DNA from: Galeopsis tetrahit | Lineage: Eukaryota; Streptophyta; Magnoliopsida; Lamiales; Lamiaceae | Assembly: GCA_963675135.1 (NCBI GenBank) | Contig: OY776131.1 | Coordinates: 33,751,381-33,815,380, forward strand | Length of the DNA stretch: 64,000 bases | Direction of reading: 5' to 3' | Shown here: positions 22,501-33,478 of the stretch, one piece after another | Position numbering within the stretch: position 1 is the stretch's first letter | Layout: each line of letters begins with the position of its first letter | Notes under the pieces: model-generated | The model's input: only the letters and a program-made list of their open reading frames with translations | The model's database searches: none | Told to the model about the DNA's origin: nothing | Program-made: the position numbers and the translations under genes

Positions 22501-25029
22501 TGGCTAATCTACCCTACAAAATTGGGCCTAGAAGTATAGTATATGATGAGAAATTAGAAATTATTCTCTTTATTGTGTATGTTTTCTGGTGTATTGCAAC
22601 TGGGATTATATATAATGTGAGAGATAGATGCTAAAATAATTTGTCTTTGCTGTTTTACTTTGGTGTAGATCATCAGCAGGTAGTATAGAGGCTCTTTTTT
22701 TTTTTTTGTTTATTACTAGAGCTGCTTTCATGAGTTTAATGGAATGTATGGTATCTCAATCATTTGGTTATTAAGCATATATAGCTTAACATTGCAAAGC
22801 TAAGTTAACCCTTATGTTTAGGCATTGTGAAAATGTAAAAATATAGGTGATGTTGCCTGTTTCTTTGATGAAAGAATGATTCATCCTGTTTGTAATATTT
22901 GGTCTCCTACGTAAGCACCATTGGTATGAGCCAAGATGCCAGACATATGCAAAGCTGTTAGTGATGCTTAGCAAATGTGGCTAGCTTGCTTTTTGAGACA
23001 ATGTTGTCTAATGGCCTTCAGCCTACCATCTATTTATGGGGAGGGGACCAAGGGGTGTACTAGTGTCTTGAATTGCACTACAATTTATAGATGGTATTGC
23101 TTCCGCTAGGTGATGTAGGATGGCAATGTCATTTACAGACTTCCAGTTAAACTTAACCACATGTAGTTCATAGTTTCAAATGCGTAGGTCACATATGAAT
23201 CCATCAGTTGAGATTTTATTATTGAAAGATGGAATCAATAAATTTACACAAAGAATGTGGGCAGAAGGAATGAGGGCATTGGTAGCTATTGAATAAGCTC
23301 TGTTAGTCCTTGTAAATTAATTTCATACCATTCTTCTTTTAGAAAAGTTGGATGTCTATAGTCTGTTAACTTCTGTAACTCTCAATTGATGTGACTTTTT
23401 TTTTCTGAGGTCATTTTCTGTGGTAGTTGTTCATTTATTTTTGTGGATTTTCAAGTTCAAACAATCTTTTGTTTGAGTATACTGTTTGAAATGATAAGTT
23501 GTTTTATCCAAATCTAGATAAATTTATCATATTATTCTCGGTGACACCAAGTTTTTTTAAAGGGGTATCTACTACAAATTTTGTAAAGCAAACTCTCTTT
23601 TCTAAGATTATTTTTGGATGACATTCTATCAACTTAGATTAATATTGTCTCTTGCGGTTCTTTTTTCCCTCATGGCTACAACAATGAACATCATAATTGT
23701 TGGCAGGGTAAAACAATTTTTTCTCTTACAGTTATGCACTTAAAATAACTATATTGCACCAGAACTATTGAGATCCATTCAATTAAAAAAACTATATTAC
23801 ACCAAATATCTTCTAGTAATATCGAGCCTCAATAATTTTGTTGTTAAACAAGCTCTTTCCAGTATATTTTTATTCTGGAAATTTCAGCATGAAGTGACCT
23901 TATTCTTCTTTAATGCCATTAGAGTGTCAAACCAGCAGGTACTAGTTAGACTTGGGAATATATCAAATAATTTGTTTATATGAATGTTGTTGAGTTGCCT
24001 TACTTCTGTTTTATTAGTAATTTGGTTGAGAATTTTAATACTGAATTTGCTTGCTAGATCCTAAATACAAGATTCAAGTATCAAGACACAAATCTCTTCT
24101 CTGGACCTAAAGTAAGTTTATGGTGTATCGACATTTATTAAATTTTATAAAAAGTACTTATAATGTCATTAAATTATGTAATGGTGTCTAATTAAGTTAT
24201 GAATGAACGTCTCCTCTAAAGCTCACGAATTCTTCTTCATACTTCAACTACTCCTAATGTGACTTTTCTAATTAATTCACTTGGAATAATAATTTAACAA
24301 ATTCATAATTGTCAAACTAGAAAACAAAAGTTTTCCTATCATAATTAACATCACTACGTGGAACCCAAATATCAAACTCACAACCTGGTTATTAGTGCAT
24401 AAATATTTAATTAACTTTTAAATTTACATTAAATAATAGTAAAAGTTAATATCATTAATAGATACACCCTTCACGCCACTAGTGCACCATCATCAACCCT
24501 CAACCATTCTGTTACTATAATTAACCCAAAAATTGTATATATATAAGACAACTAGAGTGAGATGGATGGAGGTATGCCAATTTAACGCTAATCAGGTGAG
24601 AAGTATAAAACCAATATTTGATGACACATAGTGATAATGACAATTCAATAATTTGATTGATGACAAAATATTTATGTATGTGTGTGGTTCCTTCTTGTCC
24701 AGGTGATATTGTAACAGACGGAGTATAATGAAACCATTTGATTGTTTTAAAACATCAGGATAATATGGGAAAAATCTTTTAAAGTTGACTAATATGAAAC
24801 TAATTTTATGGGTTTTTGCATAGTAGAGTCCATAATGCCACTATTTATGATTTTTTTTGCGTACATAGTTTTGATTTTTTGCATACTAGTAGGTCTTTTT
24901 TTTAAAGAACTGGATTTGGAAATCAGAGACCATATATGGTTACTAAACATCATATAATCTGAATCTATTAGGATCCTATTCAAGTGTTTTTTCTTGAGGT
25001 GAATACGAAATATATTGATTTCAGGTAAA
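16526..25029. other. Interior of CACTA-B without a recognisable gene
   Basis: This is 8.5 kb of AT-rich sequence. Around 21480-21750 there is a more balanced stretch ending in a plausible splice donor (CAACTCAG before GTATCT). Near 24060-24112 a short open stretch ends CTGGACCTAAAG before TAAG. These could be exons of a captured gene, but I recognise no protein. Around 19985-20395 a sequence starting GGGGTGTAAACAAGTCGAG and ending GACTCACACACCC resembles a common plant MITE. The ORFs here are short and featureless. Confidence 0.5.
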
Positions 25030-26272
25030 TGGCGACACAAGATTTTTGATGAAATATATCTTTTATGATATTGAATATTGTCACCAATTATTATTAAATA
25101 GTCATCGATTATTATAGTGATAAAATTTTTTTGTCATCAATATTTTGAATAATTAAAGACAAAAAATAGCATTGTCATGAAAATATATTTTATGACGTCA
25201 AATATCGTCACTAATTATAAACGATAAAAAATAGCATTGTCATGAAAATATATCTATTATTAAGACGAAATAATTTATCACCAATTATTTTGAATGTTTA
25301 ATGATGAAAATTAGCTTCGTCGATAATTATTAAAATCGTCACCAATTATTATTGTGATGAAAACATTTTGTCATTAAATATTTCAAACAATTAATAACGA
25401 AATGTATTATTGTCATAAAAATATATTTTTTAATGATGTCAAATATCGTCACCAATAATTATTAAAATCGTAACTAATTATTATTGTGACGAAAATATTT
25501 TGTCATTAAATATTTTGAATAATTAATGACGAAACATATTACCGTCATGAAAATGTATTTTTTATGACGATGAAAATCGTCACTAATAATTATTAAAATC
25601 GTAACTAATTATTATTGTGACGAAAACATTTTGTCACTAAATATTTTGAATAATTAATGACGAATCATATTACCGTCATGAAAATATATTTTTTATGACG
25701 ATGAAAATCGTCACTAATAATTATTAAAATTGTCACAAGTTATTATTGTGACGAAAACATTTTGTCACGAAATATCTTGAACAATTAATGACGAAAAATA
25801 GCATCGTTACGAACATATATTTTATTATGACGATGAGTATCGTCATCAATTATTATTTAAATCGTCACCAGTTATTATTGTGACGAAATTATTTTATCAG
25901 AAATTATTTATTATAATTAATGACGAAAATGTAGCATCGTCAAGAAAATATATTTTTCATGACGTCAAATTTCGCCACCAATTATTATTAAAATCGTCAT
26001 ATAATATTATTGTGACATATTTATTAACATCGTCATGAGAGTTACAAATTTGTGACGAAAAGATTTATAAGTGGTGACGAAATTAAATTTTGTCATAACT
26101 TCTAGTATTTTAATGACGAAAAAATTAGAAGTCATGACGAAATTAAATTTTGTCATAATTTCTAGTATTTTAATGACGAAAAATAAAATTTGTCTCCTTT
26201 AAGTAACAAATTGTGACGATTTTTATGTCGTCACCAAAATTTTCGTCACGAAATGTGTGATTTCCTGTAGTG
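25030..26272. repeat. Right sub-terminal array of CACTA-B
   Basis: Tandem units of about 110-130 bp carry phrases such as TTATTGTGACGAAAACATTTTG and AATCGTCACTAATAATTATT. GTGACGA and TCGTCAC alternate in inverted order up to the CACTA terminus. Confidence 0.8.
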
Positions 26273-26273
26273 T

Positions 26274-26388
26274 TTTGATGAGGCTATTGCTGAGTTGGAC
26301 ACTCTCGGCTAGGAGTCTTACAAGGATAGCACTCTGATAGATTATGCAGCTTCTCCATGACAACCTGACTTTGTGGACATCCGATATG
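26274..26388 (+). pseudogene. 14-3-3 protein gene fragment
   Basis: Directly after the CACTA-B terminus the plus strand encodes FDEAIAELDTLG, a stop, then ESYKDSTLI, a small frameshift, then MQLLHDNLTLWTSDM. This is the strongly conserved helix 8-9 region of plant 14-3-3 phosphoprotein-binding proteins, with RDNLTLW changed to HDNLTLW. It ends at a splice-donor-like position. The stop and frameshift make it dead. It is probably a gene piece captured by a transposon or a decayed retained exon, cut on the left by CACTA-B. No further 14-3-3 exon was found downstream. Confidence 0.85.
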
Positions 26389-27190
26389 TAGGTTTGCTCG
26401 TTTGCTCATGCTTGATATTAAATTATTTAATTGAACACGAATATAATTTTAGATATTTTTATTCCCAATCTGTTTGTGATTTTATCATCTTTCATTTCTT
26501 CTCGAAAGATTTATATGATGATATCTGAACCAAAGATTGGTTTCATCTGTCTTCTAACAAAAAACAATCATCGTACGAACTGTGTATTGCCTTTAGAATT
26601 CATGAACACAGATTGAAACTAGTTTCTATCAATGCCCTGCTTTGATTGTTATGTGTTCGCAAGACGTAGAAGAAAAGAGATGTGTGTGTGGTACGAGTGT
26701 GTGATGTGCAACTGCTGTGTATGCGCATAAATTGTTTAAATTTGTAGTAGTTGCTGCTTGTTTTTTCCTAGCTGGATTGAAGCTTGACCAGTTACGGTGA
26801 GTTCGTAACGAGCTCTTGGCGGCGGATTCTGTGTTAATTGTAGAGTTTCATTTGGGTATTCTTGACCTACTCTCAGACCGTCTGAGCCCGGACCACAAAT
26901 TTATTACCCAGTAAGAGCGTCTTTATTTTCTTGAATTTTATGTGTGAAAACTGCTTTCACATTGTGGTTTCGTATATTTGCCAAGATATGCATTTATGTT
27001 CATTTTCTTGTTTTACTTATATTGTATTTGTGTGAAAACTGTGTTAATTGGCCGGAGACTCAATCTTACCAGAAACTTGAATGCCTAATTTCATTACTAC
27101 TTGCTCTTTTAAACATGTTTTGTAAAAAATTTCTTGACAAATAGATGAATTATACTTGTGAAACATGTTTATTTCTATGTGGCTTGTACC

Positions 27191-27310
27191 ATAACGTGGA
27201 TGTAAATTAAATTAGTAGATAAGATGTTGTTGAATTTATATTAGCATCTCATAACGTGGATGTAAATTAAATTAGTAGATAAGATGTTGTTGAATTCATA
27301 TTAGAATCTC
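27191..27310. repeat. 60-bp tandem duplication
   Basis: Two adjacent copies of a unit starting ATAACGTGGATG and ending (G/A)ATCTC differ at about two sites. Confidence 0.9.
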
Positions 27311-27599
27311 ATGATATTAAAATTTTCTGTAGACTTCTTTTCACAACTAATGCCAAATGAGTCTGATTGTCGCAATGGTTTAGAGAAGTGGATGTATTAT
27401 AATACTGTTAAATGATAAGGAAAATCATTAATAGGTCAGGCTTAGACCATCTAATTGATCATTAGTAGATTTTCAGTTTATTTGAGTAGTCTATGTTGTA
27501 CAATATGGTTTCTTATATTACACCAAACCGTGGTTCAGTTGAAGTCCATATTGGTTATTACCTTGGCTGTTTTTGCAAATTTATTTTCTCCAAGATGTA

Positions 27600-27755
27600 C
27601 TTCTTGTTTGAAGCACTTGGAGTTGTTACCTGAAATTGTTCTAGTACTTTGGATGTTTTGAAAGACGATGAATCAGCTGTTGCCCAACAGGCGGATGTCA
27701 CATGTGGCTTTAATATATTTCGTTGTTCTCTACTCAAAGTTACCATCCACGTTTC
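27600..27755 (+). pseudogene. Possible symplekin/Pta1-like exon fragment
   Basis: Allowing one frameshift, the plus strand reads CLKHLELLPEIV, then LDVLKDDESAVAQQA, then TCGFNIFRCSLLKVTI. The pattern is that of a helical HEAT-like repeat. It recalls the N-terminal region of plant symplekin, an mRNA 3'-end processing scaffold, from memory only. The frame is interrupted and no start or stop is evident, so any gene piece here is dead. Another HEAT-repeat protein is equally possible. Confidence 0.35.
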
Positions 27756-28009
27756 TTCAGATATTAAATCCTAAATGTGAGTTGTTATTATGATTTGGAT
27801 TTGACATTATCATTTTTTGAATATGATAGTAGGGAGCTCTAGTGCACATTGAAATTATGACATTTTTTATTCCTAAGAATCAGATATTTGTGTTGTAGTG
27901 ATGTTCATTACAAATCTTTCTTATCAATGAATGCTTCTCCACGTGGTTTGTCGGATCTAGTATGGATAGGTGATACATGGATTTTCCTTCTTGTTTTTTT
28001 ATCCTCAAT

Positions 28010-28298
28010 GGGATGAATTATTCTCAATGATCCTGTTACAGTAGTTCAAAGTTCTCTAAACCATTAAACTCTGAATGCAATTATTCTCTTGCATATTTAT
28101 CTTCATTAAACAATAAATCTTGAAAAATGTGGGATGAATTATTCTCAATGATCCTGTTACAGTAGTTCAAAGTTCTCTAAACCATTAAACTTCGAATGCA
28201 ATTATTCTCTTTCATATTTCTACTTGTAGAGTTTGATTTTCAGAGTTCAAGTTAGAAATTATTTATCTTCATTAAACAATAAATCTTGAAAAATGTGG
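28010..28298. repeat. Tandem duplication, period 121 bp with one expanded copy
   Basis: The phrase GGGATGAATTATTCTCAATG occurs at 28010 and 28131. The second copy carries about 47 extra bases after CTCTTTCATATTTC before rejoining the shared end ATCTTGAAAAATGTGG. Confidence 0.85.
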
Positions 28299-29254
28299 TC
28301 GCAAGTTCCAGTTAACAGTTGTTAAGGTAGCTTCCTTATTCCTTATAAAAGTAGATTGTCAATTGATTCTTTGAGTATGAATGAGATTTATTCCAACCAA
28401 TTTGAATAGTCATAATAAAAAAGAGTGTAAAATGTGTTAGATTTATATGCCATATCAATATTAATTCAAAAAAATAGTTTGGCAGCTATTCAGGAAAGAA
28501 TTTTGTTTTTGAAAGCATTAATTAGTCTTTTTAATTCAAGTTGTGGAATTCCATCTTTTTTCTTAGATGTAGTGAGTGAATATGGCATAGATTCTAATGA
28601 GGAAATAAGAACTTGATCTCTTATATTAGAGAGGTAAACAAAGCCCCAAGGCAAACTAAGAGTGGATAACTCCTCAATTATCCTTTAGATGCATAATTAG
28701 CATGAGTTTACTGAAAGATTGATCACAAACACTTGGCAACTGCAATACAAGAGATTTCATAAGAATTTGTAAATGTAATACACGAGAATAAACTTGTAAT
28801 TGAAAACAACTCCTATTTTTTCATTTTTTCCATTTTGGGATATCTTGGTAAATATTGGAAAGAAATATTAGTTTTTTTTTTCTGATTTCATATAATTTGA
28901 TATCGAGGCAAAATAAGTCTCATAAATATTTGGTTATCAATTTTTACTCAAATTGATTTACTTATATTAGTGAATTTATTCATAAAGAGCTTTATACAAT
29001 TTAAATGTTTTTTTAAAAATATACACCTGAAAAGTTAAGCAAATATAGACACAAAATGTTTTTGAACAAATTAAGTATTAATAATTACTAGTATACTTCG
29101 AGAAATGAGTTGCTACAACTACATATAAAGAGTAAAAAAACTTTTTAGAAATATTAAATGTTAACGATGGACTAAATTTAGTTGTAATGAGAGGGTAACC
29201 TATCATTTAATTATATTATTTAAGAAAATCTTACATTGAGAGTATTTTTGTTAC

Positions 29255-30300
29255 TAAATTACTGAAATCATTCCAAAATATCGTTAGAAATTTCATTGGA
29301 ACAATTAACAAAAAAATGTCCTTAATTAGTTGGAAATTTTGTTGAATTTTAGCGAACCATTCCAATGTGTGAAAGTCAACGAAATTCAATGAAATTTAGC
29401 GAACCATTCCAACGTGCGAAAGTCAATGAAATTTTCGTTGGAATAATTAAAGAAAAATTTAACGATAGCAGGTCGTTGAAAATTATGTTGGAATTAGATA
29501 TAAAAATATAATTTAATTTAGGATAACTATTCCAACGGTCTAGTGACAATGGAAATTTTGTTGGAATAATTAAAGAAAAATCCAACGATAGCAGGTCGTT
29601 GGAAATTATTTTGGACTTAGATATAAAAATATCATTTAATTTAGGATAACTATTCCAACGGTCTAGTGCCAATGGAAATTCCGTTGGAATAATTAAAGAA
29701 AAATCCAACGATAGCAGATCGTTGGAAATTCCGTTGGAATAATTAAAGAGAAATCCAACGATAGCAATTCGTTGGAAAACATGTTGGAATTATATAAAAA
29801 ATATCATTTAATTTAGGATAACTATTCCAACGGTCTAGTGCCAATGGAATTTTCGTTGGAATAATTAAAGAAAAATTCAACGATAGCAGTTCGTTGGAAA
29901 TTATGTTGGAATTAGATATAAAAATATCATTTAATTTAGGATAAATATTCCAACGGTCTAGTGCCAATGGATTTTCCGTTGGAATAATTAAAAAAAAATT
30001 CCAACGATAGCAAGTCGTTGGAAATTTTGTTGGAATTAGATATAAACATATCATTTGATGTAGCGGAACCATTCCAACTGTCTAGTGTCGTTGGAATATT
30101 CGTTGGATATTTTTTAAAAAAAATTCCAATGCATTTTCCAACGGTAAATTCCAATGGCTTCAATGAGGTGTTGGAATCTCTGTTGGATTTTTCCAACGAT
30201 TGTTTATGTTGTTGGAAAAACTGTTGGAATTTTGAAGATTCCAACCGTTTATTTCACTGTTGGAATATTTCCGTTGGAATTTGACTGTTTTCTTGTAGTG
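29255..30300. mobile_element. Right end of CACTA element family C
   Basis: The terminus is TTTTCTTGTAGTG at 30288-30300, the complement of CACTACAAGAAAA. Upstream, tandem units of about 120-160 bp carry the sub-terminal motif GTTGGAAT / ATTCCAACG, for example AACGATAGCAGGTCGTTGG and ATTCCAACGGTCTAGTG. It abuts Athila sequence at 30301 with CTT as the first three bases, a plausible 3-bp target duplicate. The left terminus of this family is absent from the window. The ORFs across the array are repeat artefacts. Confidence 0.8.
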
Positions 30301-30469
30301 CTTCTTCATTCTCCAAGACAAGGTATCCATGAATCTCCTCATCCATACCTACAAAGAAACTAAGCTATCAATACTACTAAAGCAACAAAAACATAAAGCA
30401 ATAAAATCTTGGGTTGCCTCCCAAGAAGCGCTATTTTTAACGTCCTATGCCGGACGGTTGCTTCTTCTT

Positions 30470-32320
30470 TCAAGCCTCATCCAAACGAAGCGACTCCACC
30501 ATTCGAAGTTGCTCGTTTCCAAAGTAATGCTTCACTCTTTGTCCGTTCACCACAAAGGTCGTTCCATCCTTACCAATAAGCTCCACATTTCCCATGGGCG
30601 TCACATTCTTAATCACAAAGGGCCCCGACCACTTTGACTTCAACTTGCCCGGAAATAACCTCAACCTTGAGTTGAACAATAGGACTTGTTCTCCAACTTG
30701 AAACTCTCTTCTTTCAATCATCTTGTCATGAAATCTCTTGGCTCTTTCTTTGTGAATCTTGGAATTCTCAAAGGCTCCATTCCTAAACTCATCAAGCTCA
30801 TTAAGCATCATTTTTCTTCTTTCTCCGGATGCCTTAAGATCAAGATTCAACTCGTTAATGGCCCAACGAGTTCTCAACTCCACTTCCACGGGTAGATGGC
30901 AAGATTTACCATACACAAGTTGGTAAGGAGATGTGCCCAAAGGTGTCTTATAAGCGGTTCGATATGCCCAAAGAGCATCATCCAACTTGATAGCCCAATC
31001 CTTCCTCTTTAACCCAACGGTTTTCTCCAAGATTTGCTTCACCTCTCGATTAGCAAGCTCCGTTTGCCCATTAGCTTGAGGGTGATATGGTGTGGTCACC
31101 CTATGCTTTACTCCATACTTTGTCAAAAGTTGGTCAAGCCATCGGTTGCAAAAGTGTGAACCACCATCACTCACTAATGCTCTTGGAGTACCAAAACGAG
31201 TAAAAATATTCTTCCTCAAAAAGTTGAGGACCACCTTGGCATCATTTGTAGCGGTTGGAATGGCCTCAATCCACCTAGAGACATAATCAATGGCCAATAG
31301 GATGTAAGAAAATCCATGAGAAGTGGGGAATGGTCCCATAAAATCAATCCCCCATACATCAAAAAGCTCCACCTCAATCACATTCTTCATAGGCATCTCA
31401 TGCCTCTTTGAAATGTTTCCCATCCTTTGGCACTTGTCACACTTCTTCACAAAAGCTACACAATCCTTAAAAATGGATGGCCAATAGAAACCACTTTGAA
31501 GAACCTTGTGAGCCGTCCTATTTGCTCCAAAATGACCTCCATAAGGAGATGAATGGCACTCTTCAATTACTTTCTCCCACTCATCTTCCCCTAAACACCT
31601 TCTCATGATCATATCCGAACACCATCTATAAAGAAACGGATCCTCCCAAACATAGAACTTAACATCATGATAGAATTTCTTCTTTTGATGGAACGAGATG
31701 TTTGGTGGTGGTGTTCCGGTGGCTATGTAGTTCACAAAATCGGCGAACCATGGACATGTTTCTTTGATGACAAGGATTTGCTCATCGGGAAACCACTCCT
31801 TGATAGGAACTTGGATGTCCTTTTCCTCCACATTCGCAAGTCTTGAGAGATGATCCGCCACCACATTTTCACATCTTTTTCTATCCCTTATCTCCACGTC
31901 AAATTCTTGCAAGAGGAGCACCCATCTTATCAACCTCGTTTTGGCCTCTTTCTTCTCAATCAAATACTTGAGAGCCGTGTGATCCGTGTACACTATGGTC
32001 TTAGCTCCCACCAAGTATGCTCTAAACTTGTCAAAACTATAAATCACGGCTAACATCTCCTTTTCCGTTGTGGTGTAATTCTTTTGAGCCGGATTTAAAG
32101 TTTTGCTTGCATAGTAAATCACACGAAAGAGCTTATCTCTCTTTTGGCCCAAAACTACTCCAATAGCATAGTCACTAGCATCACACATGATCTCAAATGG
32201 TTGACTCCAATCGGGTATCACCAACACGGGAGCTTTGATCAAGGCCTCTTTCAAGATTTCAAATGACTTTATACACTCTTTACTAAAGATGAAGATAGCA
32301 CCCTTTCCAACAATGCACAC
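30470..32320 (-). CDS. Athila-type RNase H and integrase (copy B')
   Basis: This 616-residue ORF has the same domains as its counterpart at 9020-10870: RNase H acidic residues, the HHCC zinc-binding residues, and the D326, D385, E421 integrase triad. Seven residue differences were noted, among them M383 to V beside the second catalytic D, and none hits a catalytic residue. The N-terminal overlap with the RT frame is identical, confirming an inherited frameshift. Confidence 0.85.
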   Translation of the reverse strand: MCIVGKGAIFIFSKECIKSFEILKEALIKAPVLVIPDWSQPFEIMCDASDYAIGVVLGQKRDKLFRVIYYASKTLNPAQKNYTTTEKEMLAVIYSFDKFRAYLVGAKTIVYTDHTALKYLIEKKEAKTRLIRWVLLLQEFDVEIRDRKRCENVVADHLSRLANVEEKDIQVPIKEWFPDEQILVIKETCPWFADFVNYIATGTPPPNISFHQKKKFYHDVKFYVWEDPFLYRWCSDMIMRRCLGEDEWEKVIEECHSSPYGGHFGANRTAHKVLQSGFYWPSIFKDCVAFVKKCDKCQRMGNISKRHEMPMKNVIEVELFDVWGIDFMGPFPTSHGFSYILLAIDYVSRWIEAIPTATNDAKVVLNFLRKNIFTRFGTPRALVSDGGSHFCNRWLDQLLTKYGVKHRVTTPYHPQANGQTELANREVKQILEKTVGLKRKDWAIKLDDALWAYRTAYKTPLGTSPYQLVYGKSCHLPVEVELRTRWAINELNLDLKASGERRKMMLNELDEFRNGAFENSKIHKERAKRFHDKMIERREFQVGEQVLLFNSRLRLFPGKLKSKWSGPFVIKNVTPMGNVELIGKDGTTFVVNGQRVKHYFGNEQLRMVESLRLDEA

Positions 32321-33423
32321 ATGGGCTTGGCTATCTTTGAAAAATCTTTGATAAATCTTCTATAGAACCCGGCATGTCCAAAAAAGCTCCTAACCGCCTT
32401 CTCATTGGTTGGTGGAGGTAACTTCTCAATTGCCACAATCTTTGCCCTATCAACTTCAAGCCCTTTAGCCGAAACCTTGTGCCCAAGCACAATCCCTTCC
32501 TTCACCATGAAGTGGCATTTCTCCCAATTAAGCACCAAGTTGGTATCTATACATCTTTGTAAAACACAAGAGAGGTTACGTAGACATGTATCAAAGCAAT
32601 AACCAAACACGGAAAAATCATCCATGAATACCTCCATTATGTTTTCAATCATACCATGAAAAATAGCCATCATGCATCGTTGGAAGGTGGCGGGGGCATT
32701 ACACAATCCAAATGGCATTCTCCTAAAAGCAAAAGTACCATAAGGGCAAGTAAAATTTGATTTCTCTTGGTCCTTAGGATCAATCAAAATTTGATTGTAT
32801 CCCGAGTAACCATCAAGAAAGCAATAATACTCGTATCCCGCCATCTTATCCAACATTTGATCAATAAAAGGCAAAGGGAAGTGATCTTTCCTAGTGGCAC
32901 TATTCAACATACGATAAGCAATGCACACTCTCCACCCCACAATGGTCCTAGTAGGAATGTCCTCTAAGGCTTCGGTTTTAACAATGGTCATACCCCCCTT
33001 CTTAGGTACCACTTGTGTTGGGCTCACCCACTCACTATCACTTATGGGAAAAATTATGTCATTATCTAACCACTTCAACACCTCTTTTCTTACCACTTCT
33101 TGCATTATGGGGTTCAATCTTCTTTGACCTTGGGCTTTAGGCTTAATAGACTCATCTAGTATAATTTTATGCATGCAAATGTGAGTCGGTATACCCTTCA
33201 AATCCGAAATATCCCAACCAATAGCCGATTTATACGTTCTAAGCACCCTAAGCAATTTTTCTAACTCAAGCTCATGCAAGTGTGAAGAAACAATAACCGG
33301 AAAGAGTTCACCTTGTTCAAGATAAGCATATCTCAAGTGCTCCGGAAGTGGTTTCAAGTCGAGCTTCCTTCCCTTCTCTTGAGCTTTTGGTTTCTCCTTA
33401 GCTTCCTCCTTTGATGCTTCCAA
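32269..33423 (-). CDS. Athila-type reverse transcriptase (copy B'), cut off from protease
   Basis: This 384-residue ORF covers the RT domain with RRMPFGLC and the FMDD catalytic motif. In the other copy the same frame runs on from protease. Here a homopolymer expansion about 70 bp upstream separates the two. The first methionine is therefore only the first in-frame ATG after the lesion, not a biological start. Confidence 0.8.
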   Translation of the reverse strand: MEASKEEAKEKPKAQEKGRKLDLKPLPEHLRYAYLEQGELFPVIVSSHLHELELEKLLRVLRTYKSAIGWDISDLKGIPTHICMHKIILDESIKPKAQGQRRLNPIMQEVVRKEVLKWLDNDIIFPISDSEWVSPTQVVPKKGGMTIVKTEALEDIPTRTIVGWRVCIAYRMLNSATRKDHFPLPFIDQMLDKMAGYEYYCFLDGYSGYNQILIDPKDQEKSNFTCPYGTFAFRRMPFGLCNAPATFQRCMMAIFHGMIENIMEVFMDDFSVFGYCFDTCLRNLSCVLQRCIDTNLVLNWEKCHFMVKEGIVLGHKVSAKGLEVDRAKIVAIEKLPPPTNEKAVRSFFGHAGFYRRFIKDFSKIAKPMCALLERVLSSSLVKSV

Positions 33424-33478
33424 TGTGTAACATGAGGGTCGAGTGTCAAGATTTTTGTGAGGAACTCTTTGACACTCT

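Larger units (their letters stand above)
15157..26272. mobile_element. CACTA element family B, left end missing
   Basis: The right end at 26261-26272 is TTTCCTGTAGTG, the complement of a CACTACAGGAAA terminus. Arrays of GTGACGA/TCGTCAC occupy 25030-26260 and again 15165-16060, the expected sub-terminal repeats of both ends. The left array starts abruptly at the Athila junction without a CACTA terminus, so the left end is lost. The internal 9 kb shows no recognisable TNPA- or TNPD-like transposase. Confidence 0.7.
26389..29254. other. Transposon-internal or relic gene DNA between the two CACTA ends
   Basis: Intron-like AT-rich sequence follows the 14-3-3 fragment. Near 26810-26885 a more GC-balanced stretch resembles an exon but is unrecognised. 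It contains two tandem duplications (listed separately) and the possible symplekin-like fragment at 27600. Since CACTA-B cuts it on the left and the CACTA-C end closes it on the right, I infer it is the payload of CACTA-C. Confidence 0.5.

Noticed and set aside
25030..26272. Regular spaced GTGACGA repeats as a CRISPR-like array
   Set aside because: Repeats alternate in orientation, spacing is irregular, the genome is a plant, and the array ends in a CACTA terminus.
29376..30244. ORFs of about 100 residues with repeated IIPT(K/E)FPL as a repeat protein
   Set aside because: They are translations of the CACTA-C sub-terminal tandem array and have no start context or conservation evidence.
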